In this document: piece by piece, positions 54,040 to 63,100 of the stretch
Position numbering within the stretch: position 1 is the stretch's first letter
How the letters are laid out: each line of letters starts with the position of its first letter
Translations under genes and position numbers: made by a program
The notes under the pieces: model-generated
Database searches by the model: none
Told to the model about the DNA's origin: nothing
What the model saw: the letters and a program-made list of their open reading frames with translations, nothing else
Source: Delia radicum
Taxonomy: Eukaryota; Arthropoda; Insecta; Diptera; Anthomyiidae
Length of the DNA stretch: 64,000 bases
NCBI GenBank assembly: GCA_021234595.1
Contig: CM037854.1
Location: 214,343,874-214,407,873, forward strand
Reading direction: 5' to 3'

Positions 54040-54715
54040 ATGGCGCGATTTCTTTTCCTTGCAAGCTTCAACAACCACAATGATCATCAGGAAGATGATA
54101 CTCTTTTTCTTACAACTCGTCGTAACCCAAGAAGGGACATATCTACAGAGCCACCGTCATGCTCAGAAGTTGAAGATGCTTTAAATAGGATGAAAAACAA
54201 CAAAGCATCTGGCACGGACAACATTCCTGCTGAACTTTTAAAATATGGAGCTAGGTCTTTAGCGCAGTTTCTCACTCCTATCATTCAAGAAGCATGGGCA
54301 TCGGCCTATACACCAGATGAATGGAAGGAAGGTATAGTGGTCACACTACCCAAGAAAGGGGATTTAACGCAATGCAAAAATTTGCGCGGTATAACCATTC
54401 TAAACGCCATTGGTAAAGTAATGGCAACCCTCATTCTTCATAGAATCTCCCCTATTGTGGATCAGATATTGCGTGGTGAGCAGTCTGGTTTTAGACAAGG
54501 TCGATCGTCTTCTGACCACATTAATACCTTGCGCATTATAATTGAACAGTCCGCTGAGTATAACACCCCTCTTTATTTACTTTTCGTCGATTTTGAACGT
54601 GCATTCGACACTATATCCCGAAACTCTATGTGGTCTGCATTAACCTACAAGGGAATTCCTGATAAAATAGTCAATGTAGGGTACGTTTCAATGGGAATGA
54701 GAGTCGGTCATTTGT
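54040..54715 (+). pseudogene. RTE-like LINE: reverse transcriptase, fingers and palm part 1
   Basis: The long frame has the expected order: PPSCSEVEDALNRMKNNKAS, GTDNIPAELLKYG, the VTLPKKGDLTQCKNLRGIT block, EQSGFRQGRSSSDHI, and motif A YLLFVDFERAFDTI with the first catalytic Asp. It leaves the correct register near 54680-54720, where the strand between motif A and motif B is short and shifted. The upstream linker is in another frame (LERWRDFFSL near 54030), so at least two frameshifts separate this from a working protein. Confidence 0.88.
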
Positions 54716-54724
54716 TCCAGGCAC

Positions 54725-55493
54725 AGGTGTGCGTCAAGGCTGTGTCATGTCTCCAACGTTGTTTTTGCTACTGCTCGATTGCGTATTGGAACAAACTAAC
54801 AGAGATGCACCTTTCGGTATTCGTTGGACATTGTCTGATTTTCTATATGACATAGACTATGCCGATGACATATGTCTAATGGCCCATCGCTTCTCGGATA
54901 TAGAAGCCAAACTTACAAGTCTGTCTGAAAACGCCAAAAAAGTTGGTTTAAAAATTAGCATAAGTAAAACAAAACTTATGCGCATAGGTACAGATATCGT
55001 TACCCCATTAATAATAAATGACCAACGTATTGAAGATGTGGATGCTTTTTGTTATCTTGGTAGCAAGATAACTAAGGATGGTGGTTCAAATGCTGACGTT
55101 ACCGATCGCATTAATAAAGCTCGAGTAGCCTTCTTTTCCTTATCTAAAATTTGGCGAAGAAATAATATTTCTCGGAAAACCAAAATCCGCATTTTTAACT
55201 GCAGTGTGAAGTCAGTATTACTTTATGGCTGCACCACATGGAGCTTAACGCAAGCTACCACTAGAAAAATTCAAACTTTCACCAACAAATGTCTAAGACA
55301 GATCTTTAACATCCACTGGCCAGATCGTATTTCAAATGAAGCTCTGCTCCAAAGAGCAAACTCCTTGCCAGCACACATTGATATTCGTAAACGGAAGTGG
55401 ACGTGGCTAGGCCACATGTTGCGAAGACCACAAACAGAAATTGCAAGAACAGCCCTCGACTGGAACCCCCAAGGACAACGCCGCCAAGGTAGG
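54725..55493 (+). pseudogene. RTE-like LINE: reverse transcriptase, palm part 2 to C-terminus
   Basis: This frame continues with motif B TGVRQGCVMSPTLFLLLLD and the catalytic DYADDICLM (Tyr-Ala-Asp-Asp codons at 54858-54869). It then has the C-terminal run KINISKTKLM-like SKTKLMRIG, DAFCYLGSKITKDGG, KSVLLYGCTTW, HWPDRISNEALL, RKRKWTWLGHMLRRP and ALDWNPQGQRRQGR. The natural end is in another register (ARDRIRWREFVDALCSH, stop near 55607). Sequence wording matches RTE-type elements. Compared with the LOA-like copy it is much better preserved, suggesting a younger insertion. Confidence 0.88.
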
Positions 55494-55690
55494 TTCGTTG
55501 CCTTAAACAAGAATGTTTACTTGCTCGAGTATCCTGGAATCAAACAAAAACAATTGCCAGAGATAGAATCAGATGGAGAGAATTTGTTGACGCCCTATGT
55601 TCACACTGAACTTTATTTAAGTATTTATGGTGTTCAGAAATGTAGTTCTATTTATAATTAGATAATAAAGGACATATATATATATTAATG

Positions 55691-56225
55691 CATATACCTG
55701 AATAAACTACGACTAACTTTCAAAATGTTTTTAAGATATGGACATGCAACATTAAAAAACATATCAATTAATTGCGATTGGTTTAAGGATGTAGAATATC
55801 CTTGCAATTAAAGTGAAAACTGCACTTATTTTCCTTTTTTGTGAATATTATAAAATACCTTGATTGAATTTCCAAAATTTTAGCCACGATGTTAACTTAT
55901 ATTCTACTTAATTAGTTTTAGCAAAACAACCACGGCTTTTCTGAAAATTCGATATGAAATTCAAAATTTTTAAAATTTTTTTGAAATAAATTTTGTATGT
56001 GTGGCAAAAATAAAATAAAAAAATATGTTTTTTCTGAAACTCACTTAGAATTGATTAGAAAGCCTGTGTAAAACGTATTTGAATAATTTTATCTGAATTT
56101 TATTAATGAAGATTTGTCACAGACTCCTTATTTTTAATGCTTTAAAATATATCAAATTTTGGTAGTTTAAGTAATTTTTTTCTTAAACTGAAAGATAAGG
56201 TACGCGAGTTTTTTTTAAAGAAATT
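55691..56225. other. AT-rich non-coding stretch, no gene seen
   Basis: It begins with the resumed TTTTAGGACGTA-type repeat (to about 55740). Nothing else can be supported. Confidence 0.4.
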
Positions 56226-56226
56226 T

Positions 56227-56487
56227 CACACAAAGTCATAAAGTGCCAACAGAATTGAAGACGTGTATGTTAATGGAGACAACTTATAAATTATGCTAGT
56301 ACACCAATATTTACATTAAAATTCAAAATATTTTGGGTGTTGCACCACTAATATTCAGTTGAATTAATCGAACTTTGTTGTGAAAACTAATGTTAAGTTG
56401 TGCTAACCCACTGAAATTCGTAATAACCGAATTGGAGTGGTAGTAATCGAATTTTAGTTAGTAAATAGCTAAATTTTTCTCTGTGTT
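56227..56487 (+). mobile_element. Family C MITE, copy 4
   Basis: From CACACAAAGTCATAAAGTGCC to TAAATTTTTCTCTGTG, both ends present and uninterrupted, about 260 bp. The GAGTGGTAGTAATCGAATTTTAG region corresponds to the site split in copies 1 and 2. It abuts the family B element at 56497. Confidence 0.75.
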
Positions 56488-56496
56488 TAAGTGTAC

Positions 56497-56568
56497 TTAA
56501 TTTTAGAATACTATGTGGGTAAAGACCACAGCAAATGTAGATAAAAACAAAAAAAATTACATTTTAGT

Positions 56569-56603
<35 letters not shown>

Positions 56604-57096
56604 GAGACAACACTCAGGAAATACTTCCTATATTTAGTGTGTTGCTTTCTTTGGAAAGGGATAGTATAGAGATGAAAGGTGGGGAAGTTGAAGGGCTTCA
56701 GACATGGCAACACTGTAATTGCGCGAGATGATAAGTCTTAGAACAGTTGTTGCTCGCCACCTGATGGAGAGTTGGCGAACTTATTGAAGCTTTTTGGTTC
56801 ATAGCCCTGATTCATTATTTTACTTCGGTTGGGGTTAAGTGCTATGGGAACACAGAAGGTGGAACCACAATTGTAGTAAAATTGAACCTTAAATGCAGTA
56901 AAATATAAGCAAACATTTATTTGTTTTATTTTTTTAAATAAAAAAATAAGCTACTGTATAAAATAAATGTTAAATCATAATACAGTAATTTTATGTGGTT
57001 TGTTTTATTAAATGAGCTACATATGAAAATAAAGATTACTGTATTACAGCTCAAACAACTACAAATAGTGATATACTACAAATAGTGCCCTGAATG
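56497..57096 (-). mobile_element. Family B MITE, copy 5, carrying a SINE fragment
   Basis: The left part (TACTATGTGGGTAAAGACC to ACATTTTAGTAAA) and the right part (TTGTAGTAAAATTGAACC to AGTGCCCTGAATG) match family B in reverse orientation (compare 5185-5591). Between them is the retroposon at 56573-56862. Some family B sequence around the junction is missing. Confidence 0.65.
56573..56862 (-). mobile_element. 5'-truncated copy of the tRNA-headed retroposon
   Basis: It matches 16508-16800 throughout: T-run on the plus strand, GTGTTGCTTTC, GAAGGGCTTCA, ATGGCAACACTG, GTTGTTGCTCGCCA, CATAGCCCTGATTCAT and GCTATGGGAACAC. It lacks the tRNA head. On the minus strand it ends in poly(A). Loss of the 5' end with a kept 3' end is the usual outcome of target-primed reverse transcription. 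Confidence 0.8.
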
Positions 57097-57099
57097 TAA

Positions 57100-57430
57100 C
57101 CTGTGATGTTCACTAAAGGTACATATTAAAGTCTTGGATCTTCTTTTGGCTTAGATATTATATTAACAAAAATCGTGAAAAATGTCTATGGTCTATATGT
57201 CTATCTAGTCTATGGAAATAATATTTGCGTACAATATCGTAAAAATTACATAGATATCTAACTATATAATCACAGCAATCAGACATTCAAAGTTAAATTA
57301 TACTACGTTTACAAGGGGATCATTCGTACAAGAATATCAGAGGATCAGACAATCAAAGTTAAAATTAAAATACGTTTTACAAACATAACTTTTTTTTTGT
57401 AAATTAAAACAATTATTTTTGTTAATTTTT
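57100..57430. other. AT-rich non-coding stretch, no gene seen
   Basis: An imperfect direct repeat, CAATCAGACATTCAAAGTTAAA and GATCAGACAATCAAAGTTAAA, lies at 57275 and 57343. No gene. Confidence 0.4.
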
Positions 57431-57434
57431 TGAG

Positions 57435-57830
57435 CTAATAAGACCTAAAATATTCTTGTAAATAAAAACTAAATTTTTGTTTACAGTTTTGTCCCGACGT
57501 TTCGTCGATTATTTTTCGACTTCTTCTGGGGCTTCGTCTATAAAAGTTATTAAAATCACTGCTCATTCGTACAAGAGGATCAGCATAGTTTTTACGGTGA
57601 AATGAAATTAATAGGGAATTATAGTATCTCGTTGGGCTTTGAGGAACATTAAATACCAGGTTATTAACGAGGAATTCAGCGCACACTTCGCCATTCATCA
57701 GCTGGAATATAAACATCACATTCGTCATTTTTCTTTGGCTTTCCAAGGTTGTCAGCTTGATTCCAGCCAGTCTAGCAATGTAGGATGAAAGATCAGCTAC
57801 ACTCATAGAAATAAACCAGTAAAATAGCAA
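57435..57830 (-). pseudogene. LINE reverse transcriptase C-terminal tail, minus strand
   Basis: The minus frame reads DLSSYIARLAGIKLTTLESQ and RKMTNVMFIFQLMNGEVCAE, then FNVPQSPTRYYNSL, FHRKNYADPLVRM and SSDFNNFY. This is the familiar tail of CR1/Jockey-type polyproteins (LE-RR----FIF-L--G-V---FL, FNVP---R, then P--R-). After FNNFY the frame passes into sequence with a GTCGA/TCGAC stem and AACGTCGGGAC, no longer protein-like. Reverse transcriptase proper is not present. It represents a third LINE lineage in the window, distinct from those at 7143, 44761, 48572 and 53729. Confidence 0.75.
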
Positions 57831-57997
57831 AAAACATCTACTAAAGTTTAGTTAGTGAGTTTGAAACTCACAGCCATATAACAGGATATGACTCGTAGCA
57901 TCATCGTCTTAGTGAATAGAACCACGGTCGATACAGCGATGAGTGTGGTTAAAGTTGATCAAAAATTAAATTTCTTAAAAAAAGTGTTTTGCAAATA

Positions 57998-58393
57998 AAG
58001 GGCCCGCCAAATAACTTTTTTTTTTTGAACTCCTGAACCAATTGGACTTTGTATGGCGTCATACCAAGGTCTTTATGCAAAATTCGTCTCAATGATGTCT
58101 CCGAAATGTTCATTTGTTGAGAACGACGGTGAATTGATGTTAATGGCGCTTCACGCACACTTTCAGCCACAGCAGCAATATTCTCGGGTGTTCGCACTGT
58201 TTTGGCTTTTCACGCTTTAGTTTATCGATGAGGATGCCAGTGTCTTTCACTTTTTTCACAAGATAACGAACATACGGACCATATTCGTTCAGCGGAAGGA
58301 TAAAACTAATTATCTGTCAAATCAGACATGAGCTAAGTGTTACCATTCACGAAATAAGCACTAGTTGAAAAAAAAGTTAGATGGCGGACCCTT
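57998..58393 (-). mobile_element. Mariner/Tc1-derived MITE, copy 3
   Basis: 396 bp in reverse orientation, TA-flanked (57996-57997, 58394-58395), same ends as 15138 and 24518. The transposase N-terminal sequence is kept (ENIAAVAESVREAPLTSIHR, QQMNISETSLRRILHKDL) with a frame break upstream near 58200. All three copies have the same internal deletion joining KVQLVQEFKK directly to the TIR. They therefore descend from one deleted founder rather than from three independent deletions. Confidence 0.92.
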
Positions 58394-58399
58394 TATTTT

Positions 58400-59330
58400 C
58401 TTAACTATAGCTAACTTATCAAATATAAGGCCTTATTTGTCATCTGCGTCCAAAATTATTTTAGAAATGATAAGTCGCAACCCCGATTCATCAAATTTTT
58501 CTTATTTTGTTAAACTGTGTATAAAACATTTTCATCTGTGTACTTTTTTTGTACATTTCTATTCATTTAAACACTCCATATTTTCTCATCATCTGTTATT
58601 GTGGCTTTAAACCTTGAATGACTTTTTCTGATGTTACTTTTCAAAATTGGTTGTGTATTTAAAAAACATTAAGAACTACTCAACATACTGCTGTGTCCAG
58701 GATTGCGATTTTAGAATTAAATTTTTTTTTTTATTTTATTTTTAATAAATAAATATTTAATATATTTAGTTAAAAAATGACGTTTAAAGAATTTTAATCT
58801 GGTAATTTTTTTTATAAAATTTTTAATCAAGAATAAGTTTTGATTCTAAAATGGCAAGCCTGGCTGTGTCCTTTTCTTCTAACTTTAAAATTTGATTTTA
58901 TATATGTTTATGTTAACACATACATGTGTGAATGTTCGCTTCTTTCGGTTTCATTTATGCATGCACTGTTGTGGCATTACTTCATAATCTAGTGTATACC
59001 AACAAAAATTTGTCGCAAATTTTTCAAGAACATAATTCATAATTTTAATGGTTTGCCACAATAAATTTTAATGTTAGTAAAGCCTACCACAAAAGAGCTG
59101 AGATTTTTGGAATTACTCAAAATTTATCAAGTTTTAAGATGAAATTCCAACACCCATTAAAACGTGTGTATAGATTTTTGGTAAAGTTTTGGCTTTAATA
59201 ATGAAAGGTTTTTCGTATTAAGGTATTATTACGTATATAGAAAAAGAAGCTTATTTTTTGTTAAAATAAAAATTAATTAGAATATTATATATTATAAGTT
59301 GCGCGATTTTTCTAAAAAAAATTATGAGTT
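58400..59330. other. AT-rich non-coding stretch, no gene seen
   Basis: The plus frame 58365-58610 overlaps the MITE end and has no support. Nothing else recognised. Confidence 0.4.
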
Positions 59331-59333
59331 TTA

Positions 59334-59734
59334 CCCAGCAAAAAATAGTACTTACCCAGAAGCGCTTTCTTAAGGCATTATTTAACTACGAAGTGCTTCC
59401 AAAGCAAATCAAGAAGGCATGACTTTTGTTCGCGATGTTCCACCTGGTATGTCTCTTTTAAGCAGGTGAAAAGCGCTTCTTTCATGTGCAAAATTCATGG
59501 CTTCGTAGGCAATAAGAAGAGCTTTTTTTGTATGTCGACAACATTAATGCTTCATGGTATGTATTCTATATTGCTTAATTGTAAGCATTATTCACTGCTT
59601 CAAAGAAGGCATTTTGGGAAGCGCTACAGAATGCCTTCCATAATTGCTTTATAGTATACAAGAAGGTGAAGCGCTATTTTGGAAGCATACAAATGTAGTT
59701 ACTGCTTACCAAATCCAGGATATTTTTTGCTGGG
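59334..59734. mobile_element. CCCAGCAAAAAATA MITE with GAAGCGCTT motifs
   Basis: 401 bp, ends CCCAGCAAAAAATA and TATTTTTTGCTGGG, TA on both sides (59332-59333, 59735-59736). The interior is loaded with AGAAGCGCTTT, GAAGCGCTA, AAGAAGGCAT and their complements, giving extensive self-pairing. Ends resemble family E but the interior differs. Non-coding. Confidence 0.8.
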
Positions 59735-60358
59735 TAAGTACTTGTTTTAGCAAATGTCAAAAGTTTAAAAATTTCAAAACTACATGTATTTAGTTTTAAA
59801 ATTTGTTAAAAAAAAATTATTTAAAAACTAATACCACTACTACCAGAAAATTACATTTAAAAACTTCCAGTTTTTGATTCAATATTTATATGGAATTTGA
59901 CAAGTAAATGTAAGTAGTTTTTTAAAAACTACGTTCAAAAAAATGAGATAGTAGAAAAGTTAGTAAAACGTCTTGTAAATCAAGTATACTATTTTTCAGA
60001 AAATTTTTTGCTGAAATTGTGTTTTTACCTAAAATTTTAGTTATACTTATTCAGTACTTAACTATTTTGAACTAAAGTTTTACTAATATTTTACTAATGT
60101 TTTACTAATTTACTTTGTTAAAAAGTTTGTGCTGATAAGCACATTAAGATTGGGGACGACAATCATATTGAAAGATATTTGCAGAATGAAGTAGATGTAG
60201 CGCCAAATCAAGATGTAGTAGAGGAGAGAAAAATGATACTTAAAAGTACAACCCTTGTAAGGCATATACAAAAATCAACGACGGTATCTGTTTTGCATAC
60301 ATAAGGCAAAAGGGCGCCAAAAATGTGTATACATATAAATTGCATAACTTAACTCATA

Positions 60359-61354
60359 CACTCAAAAAAATAAGTTAGTAGAAAAGTTAGTAAAACGTCT
60401 TGTAAATCAGGTATACTAATTTTTAGCAAAATTTTTTGCTAAAATCGTGTTTTCAGCTAAAATTTTTGTTATACTTATTCAGCACTTAACTGTTTTATAC
60501 TAATGCTTTACTAATATACTAATGTTTTACTAATTAATTTTGCTAAAAAAAAATTGTACTGATAAGCACATTAATAGTGTGGACGACAACCAGATGGAAA
60601 GATATACGCAGAATGAAGTAGATGTCGCGGCATGTCAAGATGTAGTAGAGAAGAGGAAAATGAAATGTAGACAGAGTAAATTGAAAGACAAAGACACACA
60701 GATAGAGTAAATTGAAAGACAAAGACACACATCTTAGGTAGATTTTTTTATGGTTCCTTTTTCTTATTGCAAAAGGGTTGTTTTTTTCGTTTCGTTTGTT
60801 TTTGTTTTTTTTTTCATTTCGTTTCTATAATTATCTTCGGCAGTTGCGATAGCATCATTTAAACGATAGCATCATTTAGACAACCATTGATGTAAGTAAT
60901 TGAAAGACAATTTTTGTTATGTTATATATATTTATTTCTATATATTTTCAGATATTAAATAAATTCATGTCGTCAATGTGGAAAATGAAAATTTTTATAT
61001 TTCGTTATTATAGTTAATTATTTTTAAAAGAATCGCTAAAATATGTTTTATGATTTTCAGCAAATAAATTAACTAAATTACAATTTTTCTACAATTTTTT
61101 TGCGTTTTTTTCAGTCTACTAAAATTCAGCAAAAAATTTATTAATTTTTAGCAAGGCTTTTGTATTTCTAATCTACTAAGTGTTAACAAAACTTTTGCTG
61201 AATCTACAAATTTTGTTGCTAAAAATCAGCTCGCTGATTTTCAGCAAAAGATTTTGCTGACATTAGCAACTTTTTTGCAAGCATCCTCCTGACTAAAATT
61301 TTGCTGACTCAGCCAAATTTTTTGCTAACTTTACAAAACATTTTTTTTTGAGTG
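60359..61354 (+). mobile_element. Family D element, copy 6 (nested in copy 5)
   Basis: 996 bp from CACTCAAAAAAATAAG to TTTTTTTTTGAGTG with TA at 60357-60358 and 61355-61356. It carries part of the shared frame (DKHINSVDDNQMERYTQNEV, DVAACQDVVEKRKMK) before a premature end. A direct duplication GATAGCATCATTTAAAC/GATAGCATCATTTAGAC is at 60848-60883. Confidence 0.82.
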
Positions 61355-61446
61355 TAGGCTTGACAAAATTAATTAATTAAATTAAAGACAATATAAAATA
61401 TTTAAATTTAATAAAGATTAAATGTGTATTTTTAAACTAAATTTGT

Positions 61447-61994
61447 ACAGTGATTACCAGCGACAGGAACTTCATACACTAAAAAAAGTGTGTTTTAGGC
61501 GCCTATAATATACATGAAAAATCTTAAAATATGCACTAAAAATTTAATAAATATACACGTAAAACTTTTTAAAAACCAAAAATATAAAGTTTCTAAGAAA
61601 TTTTAATAAATATTTTTCATATATTTAAGTAATTTTAACTAAATTTTAAGGTTACTTTGTATTTTTTAGTATATATATTATCTAACTAGGTTTTACACTA
61701 TTAACACAACATTTTATTTATTTATATTGGAAAATAATCATTTCAAACTCAATACAATTTTTCTCTTAATCCCAACTTGCATGGTAAAAAGTGATTGGTT
61801 ACAAAAAACTAACAAAAATTATATAAAAATATGCATTTAAAGCAAAATAAGTAAAAATATGCATTTAAAGCTAAATATGTATTTATAGCAAAATATGCAA
61901 AAAAAAAAAATATGAATTAACAAATCAAATTTAATTTTAAGGCAAATTCTTTGACTCGTCAAGATATGCATTTGCATGAACTTACGGTTCCTGA
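61447..61994 (+). mobile_element. AATATGCA-rich element inside family D copy 5
   Basis: It starts around CAGTGATTACCAGCGACAGG and contains repeated AATATGCACTAAAA, AATATGCATTTAAAGC and ATATGTATTTATAGC. Family D wording resumes at GTGCGGTCAAACTGCAAAC. It shares its AATATGCA and TTCTTTGACTCG wording with 24124-24345 and 26810-27060. Edges approximate. Confidence 0.5.
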
Positions 61995-62159
61995 TGATTA
62001 TTAATGTAGTGCGGTCAAACTGCAAACAAATATACCTTCATGTAGACAGACTTAAGCGAAATACAAGAACACATCTTAAGTGATTTTTTATGCTTCCCTT
62101 TGCTTATTGAAAAAAAGGGTTGTGTGTGTCATATTTTGTTATTTTTTGTTTAGTTTCTA

Positions 62160-62220
62160 GATGGCATCTTTTAAATTAAGACAAATGTATTAAATTTGTC
62201 TTAATTTAAAAGATGCCATC
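62160..62220. repeat. Perfect 27-bp-arm hairpin
   Basis: GATGGCATCTTTTAAATTAA and the following seven bases are mirrored without mismatch by the segment ending TTTAAAAGATGCCATC, with a 7-base loop. Other family D copies have only the right-hand arm wording (AAAGATAGCATCATTTAG), so the left arm is a recent inverted duplication. Confidence 0.9.
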
Positions 62221-62889
62221 ATTTAGACAACCATTGATATAAGTAGTTGAAAGATAATTTTGTTTATGTAATACATAATTATTTCTATATATTTTCAGAT
62301 ATTAAATTAATTTATGTCGTCAATGTGGGAGTAAGAATATTTTTATATTTTGTAACGTATTAGAAATTATTTTTAAAATAATCACAATAAAAAGATTTTC
62401 ATCAAAAAAAAAAATTCACAAAACGTGTTCTGATGATGGGAACCTAGAAAATTCCCGAAATAGATTTATCAACACATTCCTGAAAGGGTCAAATCATAAA
62501 TTTGAAAACAAAAACTCTATAGATTACTTGTTAGGACAATATCCTAATAAAGAAATATAGAGTATGGCCTTGAAATGGAATTAATTTCATATTCATTGCA
62601 CAATGAAAGGTCGAAAAAACATAATTTTTATAAAAAATTATATCAAACTTGTAATAAGTACAATTTTTGTAAAAATTTTTGGAGTTTTTTTGAATTTTAT
62701 TAACTTTTAGCAAGACTTTTTAATTTTTAATCAACTAAGTGATAGCAAAACTTTTGCTGAACCTAATAATCTTGTTGTTAAAAATCAGCTCGCTGATTTT
62801 CAGCAAATTATTTTGCTGACATCAGCATTTTTTTCCAAGCACCCCTCCTGACTAAAATTGCTGACTTTACAAACTTTTTTTTTAGTGTA

Positions 62890-63098
62890 CTAGGTTTTGG
62901 TTGTAGTATAAAAGATTTTCAAAAACTATTGGTTTTTGGTTGTAATTGTAAATGACAAATACATTTTTTTTTTTGAATTAAGTAAGCTACAAAAACGAAT
63001 TCTTTTATGCATTTTAAACTATGCAAACTTATACTTTATAAATGACTAAAATATTATTCATACGCAATGTAGCCCTAATTCAGGCAATAAGTAATAGT
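62890..63098. other. Non-coding; repeat block at 63022-63060
   Basis: It carries a diverged ACTTTATAAATGACTAAAATATTATTCATACGC block, related to those at 32294, 33768 and 37317. No gene. Confidence 0.4.
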
Positions 63099-63100
63099 AA

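Larger units (their letters stand above)
53729..55690 (+). mobile_element. RTE-like LINE insertion, 5'-truncated
   Basis: TATTAATCCATAT at the left (about 53721-53734) and TATTAATGCATATAC at the right (about 55683) look like an imperfect target duplication of about 12 bases around the element. The 3' end has a short UTR and an ATATATATATATTA microsatellite instead of poly(A), a habit of RTE-type LINEs. The segment 53755-54040 encodes in broken frames the linker before the reverse transcriptase (ADREKYYNSIAEQAEQAA, GTELTSPEQQLERWRDF). The endonuclease is missing. Confidence 0.75.
59932..62887 (+). mobile_element. Family D element, copy 5, hosting two insertions
   Basis: The left end CGTTCAAAAAAATGAG follows TA (59930-59931); the right end TTTTTTTAGTG precedes TA (62888-62889). 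Family D sequence occupies about 59932-60356, 61357-61446 and 61995-62887. The first segment has the fullest upstream reading frame of the family: ADKHIKIGDDNHIERYLQNE, VDVAPNQDVVEERKMILKST and TLVRHIQKST. Inserted are a second family D element (60359-61354) and an AATATGCA-rich element (61447-61994). Confidence 0.75.

Noticed and set aside
54087..54284. Minus-strand frames antisense to the RTE-like reverse transcriptase (also 53688-54087 and 55271-55510)
   Set aside because: Shadows of the real coding strand, which carries the reverse transcriptase motifs in order.
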